From NCBI RefSeq assembly GCF_026914185.1, contig NC_070575.1, positions 3,059,001 to 3,123,000 of the forward strand: a stretch of DNA of 64,000 nucleotides, written 5' to 3'. Below are positions 1-10,869 of this stretch, one piece after another; the stretch's first letter is position 1; each line of letters begins with the position of its first letter. The notes below the pieces were generated by a model. The model was not told the origin of the DNA. It did not search any database and worked only from the letters and a program-made list of their open reading frames with translations. Origin of the DNA: Puccinia triticina. Lineage: Eukaryota > Basidiomycota > Pucciniomycetes > Pucciniales > Pucciniaceae. A program made the position numbers and the translations under genes.

Positions 1-1807
1 CCAGGGTGAGGTTTTGATCCAGGTTTCATCTTCATCCAAGCTAGGGCAATCATCTTCATCAGAATCAGGAGGTCTTCTTGAGAGTCCATCAGCTAAAGTG
101 AAAGTTTTTCCAGGAGTGTGAACAAGATCATAGGAGAATAACTGAATAAATCCAATCCATCTGTTCATAGGGGCATTGGGGAGTGAAGGGTTGTTGATCA
201 TTCCAATAAGGCACTGGGCATCCACTCTGAGCTGAAAATGTTGGCCCCAAAGTTTGGTTTGAAGTTTCTTGAGGATCTTGGCAACACCACAAAGCTCTAA
301 TTTGGATTGTGAGTACTTTGATTCCCTAGGTGAAAAGACTACTGACTCATATAAAACAGGCCTATCCAGTCCATCAGAATCCTGTTGAGTAAGTACGGCA
401 CCTGCAGCAATAACACTGGAGTCCACTGAGAGTTTGATTAAGCCAGCATCAGGTCCATAGTCCAATTTCTTCAGGGTGATGTCAGTTCCAACAATCCTCT
501 TGAGGTCTTCAAAGGCATCCTGGCAGTCTTCAGTCCAATCCCAAGAGGAGTACTTTCTGGTGAGCCTTCTGAGTGGAGCAGTGATGGCTGAGTCATTTTT
601 AATAAACATTTTGACATATACACAGATACCTAAGAATCCTGTGACATCTGAAGGAGTGGTGGGAGTTGGCCAGGTTTCAATCTTGTTGAGCTTCTTGGTG
701 GATATTCTTCTTCCTTCTTTACAAACCACATGGCCAACCAGATCCAAAGCAGGTACACAGCAAGCAAATTTCTTTCCAGAGATGGTGAGTCCAGCTTCTT
801 CAATCCCAAAAAGGATCCTCTCCAGAGTAATGGCATATTCATAGATAAATCTTCTGATCTGGGGTTTTCCTTTAGAGTTTTTTCATTGTAGTCAGAAGTT
901 GGTCCTTTTATACCTCCATCATCCACAAAGATTCCCATGTGTTGAGGTCATCCTGGAGTATCCACATCATTTGGGCCTGGTAAACTGCAGCTGAATTGGT
1001 GGCTCCTTGGGGTAATCTGGTGAGTTGAAATCTTACAAGAGGTGTTTCAAAAGTGGTCAAAGGTCTGGATTCTGGAGATAATTATCTTTCATCATATCCT
1101 CCCATAATATCAACTAGTCCATAGCAAGCCCTTCCAGTGAATGATTCAATGAGTTCCTCTGTCTTTGGTGGTAGTCCTGCGTCCTTTATGGTGATTTTGT
1201 TGAGTTTCTGAAGGTCATGTACAATTCTGAGCTTACCATCCTGCTTCTTTACACAAAATATAGGGCTGGAATAACTGGAAAAGGATTGTTCATAGAGGCC
1301 AGTGCTGAGTCTTTCCCTTACCAACTCTATAACCTGGTCCTTGATGGGTGCAGGGATTGGAATTAGTTTCTGTTGCCAAGGTTCATGGGGAATGACTGGA
1401 ATGATATAAGGTTGTTCATAAGTATGTTTAAGAAGGCCTCTTCTTTCTGTTTCTACAAAATCCAAAGCACCTTGTCTAATCACAATTACCCATACCAGCA
1501 GGAGATATTCTTGAGGAGAAAGCCATCCAGGAGGTCCAAAGTTGATAAGGTCCAGCCTTTCTTGGGTAATCTTTGAGGTAGGAATGAAGGGTGGAGGAAA
1601 ATGGTTTAAAGGAGTGAGGTAAGGATTCCTGGAAAGTGGTGGCCTTGATAATGGAGGGTTGAGAGCTAGTGGCATTGGTTGGTTTACTGGTTTTATCTTT
1701 TTTAGAGTTGGTTCATATTTTGCTGAATGAGTGACTACAGTTTGTTGCTTTTGGTTATTTTCCAGGGTTGCAGTTGTAAGAGAGGGGAACTGAAAACCTG
1801 GTCTCAA
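1..1807 (-). pseudogene. Ty3/gypsy pol, reverse transcriptase and RNase H part, truncated by window edge
   Basis: Minus-strand reverse transcriptase and RNase H of a basidiomycete Ty3/gypsy retrotransposon. The palm begins near 1,380 with FSSYSSPIFCVKKQDGKLRI, followed by the LNKITIKDAGLPP and YGLVDIMGGYDER motifs. A TAA at about 1,081 follows YDER. After the LPQGATNSAAV motif (about 1,010) the frame shifts, the catalytic box reads FVDDGG (about 925), and a second shift near 860 restores a frame that stays open to base 1. That last frame carries the connection domain and RNase H: VDSSVIAAGAVL, KLELCGVAKIL, LRVDAQCLIGMINN and the terminal ADGLSRRPPDSDEDD. The element therefore continues to the left of the window. 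At least one stop and two frameshifts mean it cannot make Pol. The neighbouring protease and gag belong to the same element. Confidence 0.85.
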
Positions 1808-2430
1808 TCTAAAGAATTCACCAGACCAGAATTGGAAGGTATGCTGGTTTCCCAGTTCTGATTGCTAGGGAGAATGATTGGAACCAAGAAAGTCTGACCA
1901 GCTGAATCCATGATTGAAAGTGCTTCTCCTCTGGCTCCATTGTAGTTGATGTTGGCTGAGACATCCATCAAGAAAGGCTTTCCAATAATCATCTGAGCCC
2001 TTTGGCTACCCAGAAATGAAAAGTCCTGACTACCTTCCCAATGGTTACTCAACATCTTCAGCAATTCCAGGAATATCAGTAAGGTGGCCTCCAATCCCCT
2101 TGAGCTTCATAGATTTAGCAGTGAGTACCAATCCAAGTTTATGTGCCAGAGTTTCAGGAATAATGTTGACCATAGAGCCAGTATCCAAGAGTGCTTGATG
2201 TTTCTCTCCTCCAATATTGATGGTGATGTATCCAAGGGGGCAAGAATAGTGAGTAGTAGGTGACTCCTGTGCTGTTCTTCTTCATCCTCCATGTCTGTGA
2301 AGTTTGCTGATTTGACACCATCCAATGGGACCCTTCTGTAAGCGATTTTCTTCCTGATACAGTCAGTAACTCCTGCAGACATATCAAAGATTTCCCCAAA
2401 GGCCAAATCCATTTTCCCTACAGTCAACAT
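1804..2430 (-). pseudogene. Ty3/gypsy retropepsin-like protease segment, frameshifted
   Basis: Aspartic protease part of the same decayed gypsy element. Reading on the minus strand, the stretch around 2,165-2,245 gives YITINIGGEKHQALLDTGSM, a retropepsin active-site DTGS in its usual beta-strand context, followed by VNIIPETLAHKLGL and MKLKGIGGH. The segment before it (ending near 2,245) and the segment after it (from about 2,050, IIGKPFLMDVSANINYNGARG) are each in a different frame, so two frameshifts flank the active site. The first could in principle be a gag-pol shift, but no slippery site was evident and the element is broken elsewhere, so decay is more likely. Confidence 0.75.
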
Positions 2431-4216
2431 CCTGCTCTGGCCACTTCCTCTTCAATTCCTGGATATTCCTTGGCCAAAGTCTTCCCCAAATAGGTTTTCT
2501 TGACTGGTTTATCCTTAGGTGCAGTGGTTGAATCCTTCTTGTCCTTATCCTGGAATCTGACTTGAGGGGAGACTTTAGAAGTAGGAGGTTTGGAAGTACT
2601 AGGAGTAGGGGGCTGGGCCATATGGAGTAAGTCCTCTGTATCCATTTCCATGAGGTCCTTTTTTTCCTTTCTGATCCTTTTGTCTGACTGAGCTGGTTCC
2701 TCTTCATCCTGATCCTTAGAGTTGCTTCTGGTCCTCTTTCCAAGGTCTGCCTCATAGCTGTGGGATTGACAATATGTTGGGTCCTCCTCTAGTTGGCTCA
2801 AAGAAGATGTAAGCTTAGTGACAGTCTTAGAGTACTCCTCCACTGGGGTTCTGATTGGTCTGCTTGGAATCCATGGGATAACTGATTTGTCTGGAAGTTT
2901 TTAGTCCTTTCCATCCCTGGTAACAGCACCACTAGAAATATCCTGGGCCAGTTGAGAGCAGCTGTTGGTTCCATGTGTTTCCTGGTGACAATAATAACAT
3001 TTGAAAGGCCAAGTCCTGGTAGCAGATTTTTCCATGTGGGGAGGTAGTCCTTTTCCAGCAGTGAGGGATGCAAACTGTTTGGTAAGGAGTTCTACTTGTT
3101 TGTCCAAAGAAATAGAAGCAGTAGGAGCAGTTTCCTGAGTAGCAAGTTTGGGCTTGGAGGTTCCAGGTGAGTTTTCCAGAGTGAATTTTTCTTCTGCCCT
3201 CCATTCAGTGCTTCTGTTGACCACTGATCTTGAATAAACCTCCTGGTGAATGTAGGTAAGCAGGGTTTCAGTGTCTGGCAGTATATCACCTCCATCCTTT
3301 GAAGCTAGCATTTGGTTGTCCTTCATCAGGCTCCTGTAACACATTGGTCCAAATCCTTGTGGAGAGTTTCCAAGAGAAGATGTCTGAATTCCTCCAAGCT
3401 GGTACTATACCCCATTCTTACCAAATAGTGAGTGATGGTTTCAAACTTGTTTCTGAATGTGTCAAAGGTTTCCAAGGGGCTGATTCCTCCATCCTGAGCA
3501 GACAGATTTGTAGACTAGCTTCCTGAGATCCCCCTGGTGTATCTGACCAGTGGCTGAGAAGTTCCAAACCTGGTGAGTAGCTGCTTCTTCAAGGTTTCCC
3601 AATCCAAGTTTTCATGGCCTGACATGTCTTCCACTTCATCCTTAAGGTCCAATCCATTTATAAAAGCAATGATTTGTCCAGCCAGTTCCTTGGAGTTAGC
3701 ACCATCATCTCTTCCAGCACTTTCATACCTTCTAATGAATTTCTCCACAGGCATGTTGGTCCCATCAAAGAAGAGCTCCTTGTCCATGGGTTTAATCTTG
3801 ACTCCTCTGCTGACAGGATCCTGGTACCTTGGAATGGCTGGTTCTCTGTTTAAGAAGTGAGTGTTGGACCTGCTAGAGTGTGTGGAATGGTCCCTTTGGC
3901 GCTAATATCTGGGAAAGCGGGGTGGAACACCTAGATCCTCTGAATCATCTGATGGCTGATTGTTGTCCCTGTATCCTGTAAATCTAGGAGCACTGGAAGA
4001 AGCCTGGGGTCTTGGAGCCTGAGGACCTGGAATAGAAGAAGAACCCTGTGGACCTGGAGCAGTGGAAGAAGCCTGAGGACCTGGAACAGTGGAAGAACCC
4101 TGAGTCTGCCCAACATTGGAAGGGATGGAGTCCTGATTTGCAGCATTACTGGAAGGATCCACTGGAAGGTAAAGACTGGGGGCAATATTGGTACTGGGGG
4201 TTCCTTGGGCAGACAT
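2424..4216 (-). pseudogene. Ty3/gypsy gag with CCHC zinc knuckle, broken reading frame
   Basis: Gag of the left-edge gypsy element. The N-terminal part (4,216-3,902) has an ATG start and a low-complexity Pro/Gln/Ser linker with repeated PGPQASS units. A single in-frame stop (TAG, just after PPRFPRY) separates it from RQRDHSTHSSRS and the capsid-like segment at 3,787-3,515 (DGTNMPVEKFIRRYE, WETLKKQLLTRFG), which resembles the retrotransposon gag fold. A further shift leads to 3,344-2,901, containing CYYCHQETHGTNSC, a perfect C-x2-C-x4-H-x4-C zinc knuckle that in gag proteins binds RNA. The acidic/basic tail (2,843-2,424, KDKKDSTTAPKDKP) links gag to protease. At least three lesions. Confidence 0.8.
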
Positions 4217-4939
4217 AATTGAGGCAGGTAAGTTGAATTCAAGTTCTGAAGGTGTTGAAGGTTGATAATGGATGTGCTGATAGTGTTTCTGATGGTTGAA
4301 ATAGATTCTAAAAGCAGGAGGTTGGTTTTATAAAGGAGAGGTATGAGGAGTGTAGGTGAAGTACTGATGGTAAGAGTGCTACTAGAGCTGAAGATATCTG
4401 AGGTATAGAAAGCCACTGTTGGGACACCACTTGTGGAACTACTCAAAGGTGAGAATAGAGCTTGGAAGGGAAATGGATAGCAACACTAATACTAATGTAA
4501 GCTATGCAAGGGTGCTGATGAGGCTGCCTTCCTGACTAATGCTGAGGGGATGAGAGTAACACTAAGAAAAAGAAGAAAAGGGTGTGGCTGATTTCTACTT
4601 GATCTTAGGAGCTACTACTGATCTGACTACTGACTACAAAGGCTGAGAGGGTTGGAGGAGTGATGAGATGGAGAATCAAAAATGGTTTGGGTTGAGAGGC
4701 AAAATAGTAAAAATATAACAACCCAGATCAAGAGTTTCAAAAATAACAAAGGAAATCTCATGACTCTTCTGGCTGGTTTACTTTGTGCTCATGTCATTGT
4801 TCCACATGTAGCTCAAAGATCCTCCACCTATCTTTTTTGAGCTTCTGACCATCCTTGTGGCCGGTCAACTTCCACCGCCTATGTATTGAACACGTTGAAA
4901 TCACACAAAGGATGATCTGAATTGGGCTTACAGTCCAGC
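4217..4939. other. Intergenic; probable leader side of the left gypsy element
   Basis: This stretch lies upstream of the gag start on the minus strand, where a 5' LTR and leader would be expected. The partner LTR is off the left edge, so no LTR can be delimited by pairing. An overlapping frame (4,446-3,931) is a shadow of gag. No other gene, hairpin or terminal motif stood out. Confidence 0.4.
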
Positions 4940-5233
4940 TTATTTGTCAAGCTCTGCTGTCAAGTGTATGGTTTGATCACTTACACAGATGGTAAAACAT
5001 AAAGCACATGTACACCTGCAACAAGGAAGTTGTAGAATCTGGTAACACATTTGCACAATCCCCTCTCCTTTTTGTCTTCCATTATGCCGGCGTTCCGTTG
5101 GAGTTGGAGGAGGAAGATGATCATGCGCTTCAAATTCTTCTAAATTCAATTGGAGCTTCTCAGCAAGCATCTGGAGTTCTTCAACCTCCTGATCTTGGAT
5201 TGACACCATGGAGTTCAATGCAGAAATGTCAGA
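4940..5233 (-). pseudogene. In-frame downstream extension of the coiled-coil gene
   Basis: Directly after the TGA at 5234-5236 the same frame runs on as SDISALNSMVSIQDQEVEEL, then a coiled-coil segment and PPPTPTERRHNG, and stops at 4940. Frame continuity and matching composition suggest that this was once the C-terminal part of the gene at 5,234-6,042, and that the TGA is a nonsense mutation, an alternative exon end, or read through. Some of the last 25 codons (cysteine-rich) may be intronic. Confidence 0.4.
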
Positions 5234-6042
5234 TCAAAGTCTGAGATTTTCTTCACTGAACTTGGAGTTTTCAGAGGTCAGGAACTGCATTTTGCATTGT
5301 TGCTACATGTCATGTACGTACAAAAAAAGTGAGAGGATTGAAAAAGCAGCAGTGAATTTAAAAACAATACATTACCACTTCTAATTTTGCTTTGATTGCT
5401 TCTAAATCTTCTCGGGCTTGACGGAGCTGCAAAGCTTTTTGTTCTCTGTTGGCCTGTGCTTCAAGTAGTCCAGCTATACAAAATATATAATTATGTAAAT
5501 ATTCAGCAGCATAGAAACGGGTGGAAGTTAAAAACTGTACTGGACTTACAGCGCAGAATAGCTTGCTGCATGAGAGCATTGCGCAACCTAGACTTGTGAT
5601 TTTCTAAAGTTGAGCAATATACACTCACACTCTCTTGAGCTGAAAGAGACAAGGTGACCATAAGTGCAAGATTTTGCTGCAGTTCTTTAACTTTTCTTGC
5701 AAGTTTTGATGCTCTTTGAGCTTCCTCAAGTTTCCACTCCCTTTCTTCTTGTAGCTCGGCCTTGGGTTTGTGCAGCTGGATTTGCGCTTTGTCTTTCATC
5801 TTTTGAATTTGTTGGTTATGCTCCGTGGCCTTCTGAGCTAGGTCCCTCTCAAAGGATTTGTGTAACTCCTGATAATGTTTACAGAGGTGCTTCTTGAGTT
5901 CCTTGCGCAAGAGGATGATAACCCCAATGTCTTTGTTGTATTGAGGTGGTCTTGGACGTGGAAAATTGTGTATTGAAGAAAGTATGAAACTCAAAGCAAG
6001 ATGCCTTCCTGCTGATTCTGCTTGACTGGGGATGTTTGACAT
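5234..6042 (-). CDS. Three-exon coiled-coil protein, 219 aa
   Basis: Model: exons 6042-5550, 5473-5376 and 5302-5234. Both introns are clear: 5474-5549 (76 nt, GTAAGT donor, TTTTGTATAG acceptor) and 5303-5375 (73 nt, GTAATG donor, ACATGTAG acceptor), and the phases match across both joins. The ATG at 6042 opens MSNIPSQAESAGRHLALSF. Residues from about 45 onwards are rich in Glu, Lys and Gln with heptad-like spacing (KELKKHLCKHYQELHKSFER, AEHNQQIQKMKDKA, KAELQEEREWKLEEAQRA), a long coiled coil. The function is unknown; a structural or tethering role is only a guess. The model ends in TGA after ENLRL, but the same frame continues for about 90 more codons with a further coiled-coil segment (QDQEVEELQMLAEKLQLNLE), so the TGA may be premature. 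Confidence 0.6.
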
Positions 6043-6390
6043 GTAGCAATAATTGAGATGGGCGAATTCTAGACAGTGGAGTTCTTTAGCACAATTTCAG
6101 TGCCTTTTTATGATGTACAATGCACTACAACTGTGAATTTGAACTTGCCTAACAAGACTCAAGCATGCTCAGCTTGGGGTTATTTGGTCTTCTTTTTTAA
6201 GCTCATTTCTGTTGAAAGGGTTTTACAGTGCCTTTAAATCTGAGCCAGTTTTTGCATTTCCCATTTCAAAGCTCCTCTGAAATTGAATTGAATTGACTGG
6301 CTTCTTGATACATACATACAAACCTTATTTCTCACTTTAGCACATTGCTAACTCTGGTTACCCTCTCAATGGTAAGCCACCAAAATCAAT

Positions 6391-6633
6391 TTGGGTACAG
6401 AACAAACAACTCTTGGCTGGCTTCCCTCGTCAAATTCAGCATTCTGCCAATTGACATACAATTTTATCAAACTGCTCATTGGTGATGAGCCTCTAACCCC
6501 TGTTTCCAATGATCAGCTTGTGATAGGTCAAGCCCTTGCAAGAAACACAATCCTCAGAGATCAAACCTGCTTTCTCAATTTTGATTCTACAACTTACGAA
6601 CCAAACTATGCAGGGAAGGAAAGGCAATCTTAA
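6391..6633 (+). pseudogene. Possible upstream exon of the gene at 6.6-7.3 kb
   Basis: An 80-codon open frame that ends twelve bases before the first ATG of the next model and lies in a different frame. It could be an exon joined by an intron I could not place, or a frameshifted N-terminus. The composition (FNFIKLLIGDEPLTPVSNDQ) is protein-like, but no domain is recognised. Confidence 0.3.
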
Positions 6634-6644
6634 CGAAATACCGG

Positions 6645-7284
6645 ATGATCTTTTGGGAAGACCTTAAGCGACTCAATCTTACTTATCATAACTTTGACTG
6701 CACCCACAATGCTTCAAGCCCATGGAACATACTTTTCACCAAGCTTCTCTGTAAACATTGGACTTATGCCAAGACTCAAAATGTGTTCTCAGCGTATCCA
6801 ATTGACCTTGACAATATGGATCTTGAGAAGTTGTGTGATGTGATCACTCAACGGTTCAACGGAAGAAAGACCCTTTTGTCAAGAAAGGTGCCATTAGATG
6901 CTACCAAGAACGCTGTTCAGAGAAGAAATTGGTCCACACGCACAACTGTAGGTCTAGATTTATTTCAAAGAAACCTTGAACAGCCCAGTTAACCTAAATA
7001 TCATTTTGTGATAGCTGATGAAACGTCGTGTGGCCAGTCTGAAATATTTGGGCATCAGTCCTGAGTGTTGCAAGCCTTTTGAAGAACCGCTCTGTCACTC
7101 GGATAGTGAGGAGATTGCTGACAGGACAATCAATCAAGTCAAACTTCCATGGAGGTCATCTGTGCTGGCAGCTCTATGTGAGGTGGCCAATGAAGTAATG
7201 ATGACCCCAATGAGGAGGCTCAAAAAAAAAGTTCTGTCCTCCCAGCGGATAGGAGTGATAAGGTGGGATGCTTGTGGCTGTTAA
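6645..7284 (+). CDS. Two-exon hypothetical protein, RFNGRK / KRRVASLKYLG type
   Basis: Model: exon 6645-6947, a 67-nt intron 6948-7014 (GTAGGT donor, TTAAC branch-like site, GTGATAG acceptor), exon 7015-7284. The phase is 0 on both sides, giving NAVQRRNWSTRTT joined to LMKRRVASLKYLG. Notable segments are DITQRFNGRK-like (RFNGRKTLLSRK), KRRVASLKYLGISPECCKPF, an acidic SDSEE and LPWRSS. A protein type with a basic RFNGRK segment, a KRR-LG segment, SDSE and PWRS is, from memory, common and repetitive in rust genomes, probably linked to mobile DNA; the function is not known. The frame is open upstream of the ATG, so the N-terminus may be incomplete. Confidence 0.45.
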
Positions 7285-7704
7285 TTTCATTGGATTATGG
7301 CCTTGGTGACTGATCAACAGGCCTCTTGTGTGTACTTGCCAGTTGCCCCAAACTGATCTTGAAAGGGAGCTAACGCAAGAGCATGTACACAAATAGAGCT
7401 CTTCAGGGTGCTGAAGGTTCCTCACCCTCAGTAAGTGTGCTCCCTCTCCTGTACTACAATTCCTGAGTGACAATTGAGTTGAGTGTTCCTTAGGCTGAGC
7501 CAGATAAGAGTCAGGTGTGGTCAAAGATAGCATGGATTGTGACAAAGACCAGGACTTAGAGGTGTCTGGTGATCTTGTGAGCAGCTTTCCCTCAAAGCCA
7601 TATCAATTTGGCATGCTCCTTCCTGCTTTTATTCTGAGTTACATTCACTACAACCCTTACTTGATATCCTGTACCGCATATCTGGTAAAAAAAACTGGAT
7701 ATCC

Positions 7705-7960
7705 GGTAATTTTTTTTTCTTTCATTTTTTTCATTTTTTTCATTTTTTTCATTTTTTTCATTTTTTTCATTTTTTTCATTTTTTTCATTTTTTTCATTTT
7801 TTTCATTTTTTTCATTTTTTTCATTTTTTTCATTTTTTTCATTTTTTTCATTTTTTTCATTTTTTTCATTTTTTTCATTTTTTTCATTTTTTTCATTTTT
7901 TTCATTTTTTTCATTTTTTTTTTTTTTTCATTTGTTTCATTTTTCTTTCTCATTTTTTTT
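7705..7960 (+). repeat. 9-bp C/A/T microsatellite array (CATTTTTTT)n
   Basis: About 24 near-perfect copies of a 9-bp unit, CATTTTTTT, followed by degenerate T-rich sequence. It reads as (FFI)n on one strand and (KKM)n on the other; these frames should not be called genes. Confidence 0.95.
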
Positions 7961-8203
7961 AAATCATAAGCTCTTGTCACTGTTTGCAGCAGTGACGCAA
8001 TAGTTAGCGAGCGTGGTGGTTTTATTTCTGATGATAAAGGAAAAGTCAAAACAAGATAAATGAAGGTGAGTTAGACAGAGGGAAAACAATGAATAATTGA
8101 GCCGTTTCATGACACATCAGAGAGAAAGGAAAACAGCGTAAATGGTCGTGAGATTTATGACTGGGCATCATGGGAAAGAATAAAAAGGAGGGTATATTAA
8201 AGT

Positions 8204-9136
8204 TCAGGAAGAGGAATATACCCTGGCTTTGAGGTCATGGATGGTGGGGCTAGAATGATCAAGCTCAACTTCTTGAGCTTTGGCGGCAATTGACAAGGGT
8301 GGAACCAAGGGAGATTTGCCGGTGTCAGCTGGGTTGAGGTTGGGAGGGCCACTAGGTTCAAAGACTGATTGAGCTTCAGCCTTGTCGGCCGAGGCAGGTT
8401 TGTCTGCGGCTGGCAATCCTACCTTGTTGGCTGGGGTGGATGATGGAAAAGGCTTGGGTGCTGCAGTTGGGGCTTCAAGTTGATTGGCAGAGATCAACAA
8501 GGGTGGAGATTCACCGGCGTCAGCTACCAATTGAGCTTTGGCCTTGTCGGCCAAGGCTGGTTGGGCTGTGACTGGCAATACAATGGGTGCGGTTGGGGCT
8601 TTGGGCTGATTGGCGGAGATTGGCGAGGGGGATTCACCGGTGTCAGCTGGGTTAATTTCAGTCTGGTCGGTGGAGGCAGGTTTGGCTGTGACTGGCAATC
8701 CAACCTCATTGGCAGGGATGGATGGTGGAAAAGGCTTGGGTGCTGTCGGAGCTTCGAGTTGATTGGTGGAGATCAACAATGGTGGAACCAAGGGAGATTT
8801 GCCGCCGTCAGCTGGGTTGAGGTTGAGAGGGCCACTAGGTTCAAGGACTGATTGAGCTTCAGCCTTGTTGGCCAAGGCAGTTTTGTCTGCGGCTGGCAAT
8901 CCTACCTTGTTGACTGGGGTGGTTGGTGGAAAAGGCTTGGGTGCCGTTGGGGCTTTGAGCTGATCGGCGGAGATTGACAAGGGTGGAGCCAAGGGGGATT
9001 CACCGGTGTCAGCTGAACCGATCTTAGAAGTCAAGAAAGGCTTGCGCGCTGTCAGGAGTTTAGAGATTGACAATGGTGCTGGCAAGTCTTCATGAGTTGC
9101 AGGGAAAAGTGTAAAATGTAGATCAGGCGCAGACAA
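8204..9136 (-). CDS. Proline/alanine-rich repeat protein, 3' exon
   Basis: A long minus-strand frame with three to four imperfect repeats of roughly 75 residues, each containing ADTGESPL, LSISADQLKAPTAPKPFPP, NKVGLPAADK and SVLEPSGPLNLNPA variants. It is rich in Pro, Ala, Ser and Lys, predicted disordered, without membrane segments. The frame has no ATG at its start; an AG at its 5' end (GATATGAAAG) is a plausible splice acceptor, so it is probably the 3' exon of the gene whose preceding exon ends near 9,180. The function is unknown; a linker or cell-wall-type role is inference only. Confidence 0.5.
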   Translation of the reverse strand: MSAPDLHFTLFPATHEDLPAPLSISKLLTARKPFLTSKIGSADTGESPLAPPLSISADQLKAPTAPKPFPPTTPVNKVGLPAADKTALANKAEAQSVLEPSGPLNLNPADGGKSPLVPPLLISTNQLEAPTAPKPFPPSIPANEVGLPVTAKPASTDQTEINPADTGESPSPISANQPKAPTAPIVLPVTAQPALADKAKAQLVADAGESPPLLISANQLEAPTAAPKPFPSSTPANKVGLPAADKPASADKAEAQSVFEPSGPPNLNPADTGKSPLVPPLSIAAKAQEVELDHSSPTIHDLKARVYSSS

Positions 9137-9166
9137 GCTTTCATATCCTCATGAAAAAGATAGAAA

Positions 9167-10050
9167 CTAATCCAGTTGTGTGAAAGGCCGCTGAGGCCAG
9201 CGTACAACATTAATTGGCTTGAGTACTGACTCTTTGCACCAGGGATTGTCATCAGGGGTCAAGACAGGACCCAGATAGCCATCATTACCAGTTGAGGCTA
9301 AATCCAACGCATCGGCCAAGACGGAAGACAAACTAGCCTCGCTGGCATTAACATCTTTAGGAGCTGTACCTAGGTGTAAAGCCAGAAAATGAGTTAGGCT
9401 CATTACTGGTATGAACAAATGCGGGGAAAACTCACAAGTGCCTAGCAAAGGCCACTTGATGGTTGCAAGACTTCGTTGTGTTGATGTCAGAGTTTGACTG
9501 ACTGGAATAGGATTGCCAGGATCCTTGCCTTTGGGCGCATCAAAGGGTTTGTCAAGAGGTTCTGAGGACGAGTTGGTGGTCAGATTGATGAGTGGCTTAT
9601 CAGCATTTGAAGTTGGCAGGAGTGGTTGGTATTTCTCCGCAAGTGCTGGCGCGTGATCAATGAAGTTGTCCTCAAAGTGGGTTCCCTTAAAGGGATTCGG
9701 TGCCTCATACCAACCATGAGTTGGATCTATTGACAACAGCTCTTTGGTCACCTTTGAAGTTGATGTGGCAGCGGTTTCCACGAGTGGTGGCTTCAGCGCA
9801 ACAGGATCAGATGTGGAGGTGTACACTGGAGGGGGGATCTCAGATGGAGTGACCTTTGAGGGGTTAGATGGCAAGAGCAATTCAATCACGTTCAGTGGAT
9901 CCTCCAAGAACTTAGCTTCCCCACCCGGAAACCTATGATCAACAATGTGAGTGCTGGTGGATGGTGGGATTGAAGGCGCCGTCTTCTTCAGAGTAACAAG
10001 AGTGGATGAAAAAGGGGAAGCTGTAACCGTGGGCTTGGTGAACAAGACGC
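9167..10050 (-). CDS. Ser/Pro-rich hypothetical protein, internal exons
   Basis: An open minus-strand stretch divided by a textbook intron at 9370-9435 (66 nt: GTGAGT donor, CCTAAC branch site, ACACCTAG acceptor). Because 66 is a multiple of three, the unspliced frame also stays open. The 5' end (about 10,050) lies just after a pyrimidine-rich TTTTATTTTCCTGG...CCCAG acceptor, so more exons lie upstream. Exon text includes PSIPPSTSTHIVDHRFPGGE, DPLNVIELLLPSN and THGWYEAPNPFKGTHFEDNF. It most likely continues into the repeat protein at 8,204-9,136, though the joining intron was not resolved. No domain recognised. Confidence 0.5.
9370..9435 (-). other. Intron, 66 nt, in-frame
   Basis: GTGAGT donor, CCTAAC branch-point sequence and ACACCTAG acceptor in proper order and spacing. 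Its length, a multiple of three without stops, would make retention silent for the frame. Confidence 0.75.
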
Positions 10051-10199
10051 GGACTGGGTTACACCAGGAAAATAAAATAGTCAGTTGATGACAAGTGACA
10101 TTACACCAGCTCCAGCCAGCTACCCACTATCTATCCAATATCTATCCGCTATCTAACCCAATCTCCCAACCATCTCCTCAACTTCCAAAATTTACCAAG

Positions 10200-10795
10200 C
10201 AGGTCCTGTTCAGTTTTTGATGAGCCCAACTGATCCTCAGTTCTTTCCAGCTGATACTAAGCTTTGGTGCTCAGCTCATACTCAGCTTTTCTGCCCAGCT
10301 CATAGTCAGCTGTTTTACGCAGCTCACTCTCAGAATTGGAAATTAAAAGCCATTTGACCATTCCTTGCCCAGGTGATGCTCAGCTTTGTACTAGTCCTAG
10401 CGCAGCTGATTCTCAGCTTTGTACCAGTCCTTGCTTAGCCTTCTCCTAGTCCTGCCCCAGCTGATGCTCAGCTTTGGCCCAGTCCTGGGCCAGCTGGCCA
10501 GCTGATGCTCAGCTTGCTGAGCATCAGCTGAGCCAGGCCAGGGAAAAAGATGGGAATCAGCTTGGACAGGACCAGAGCTGAAAATCAGCTAGGCTAGGGC
10601 CAAAGCTGAGCATCAGCTGATCCATGGACAAGGCTGAGCATCAGCTGTGCCAGGGCCAAAGATGACCATCAGGTGGCCAGTTTCAAAGCTGAGCATCAGC
10701 TGGGCCAGGGAAAAAACTGAGCATCAGCTGAGCCAGGATAAAAGCTGAGCATCAGCTGGGCCAGGGCCAAAGCTGAGCATCATCTGGTTTTTTCA
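10200..10795. repeat. Degenerate foldback of GCTGAGCATCAGCTG-type units
   Basis: Dozens of short units alternate between CAGCTGATGCTCAGC and its complement. The left half carries mostly one orientation and the right half the other, meeting in a perfect short palindrome near 10,505-10,530 (GATGCTCAGCTTGCTGAGCATC). The whole stretch can fold into an imperfect hairpin of about 300 bp per arm. No target-site duplication was recognised. It interrupts, or lies in an intron of, the gene-like region at 8.2-12.3 kb. Confidence 0.7.
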
Positions 10796-10869
10796 CATTG
10801 AGTGCTTTGATACTGACACCTATCATGTGAGCCCCAGATGTGCTGGTGGAGAGGAGCAGCATTGGAGCA

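Noticed and set aside
7517..8049. Frames reading (FFI)n and (KKM)n
   Set aside because: They are translations of the 9-bp microsatellite, on both strands.
10200..10795. Direct CACTA or hAT assignment of the GCTGAGCATCAGC foldback
   Set aside because: No defined ends or target-site duplication could be seen, so only a repeat is reported.
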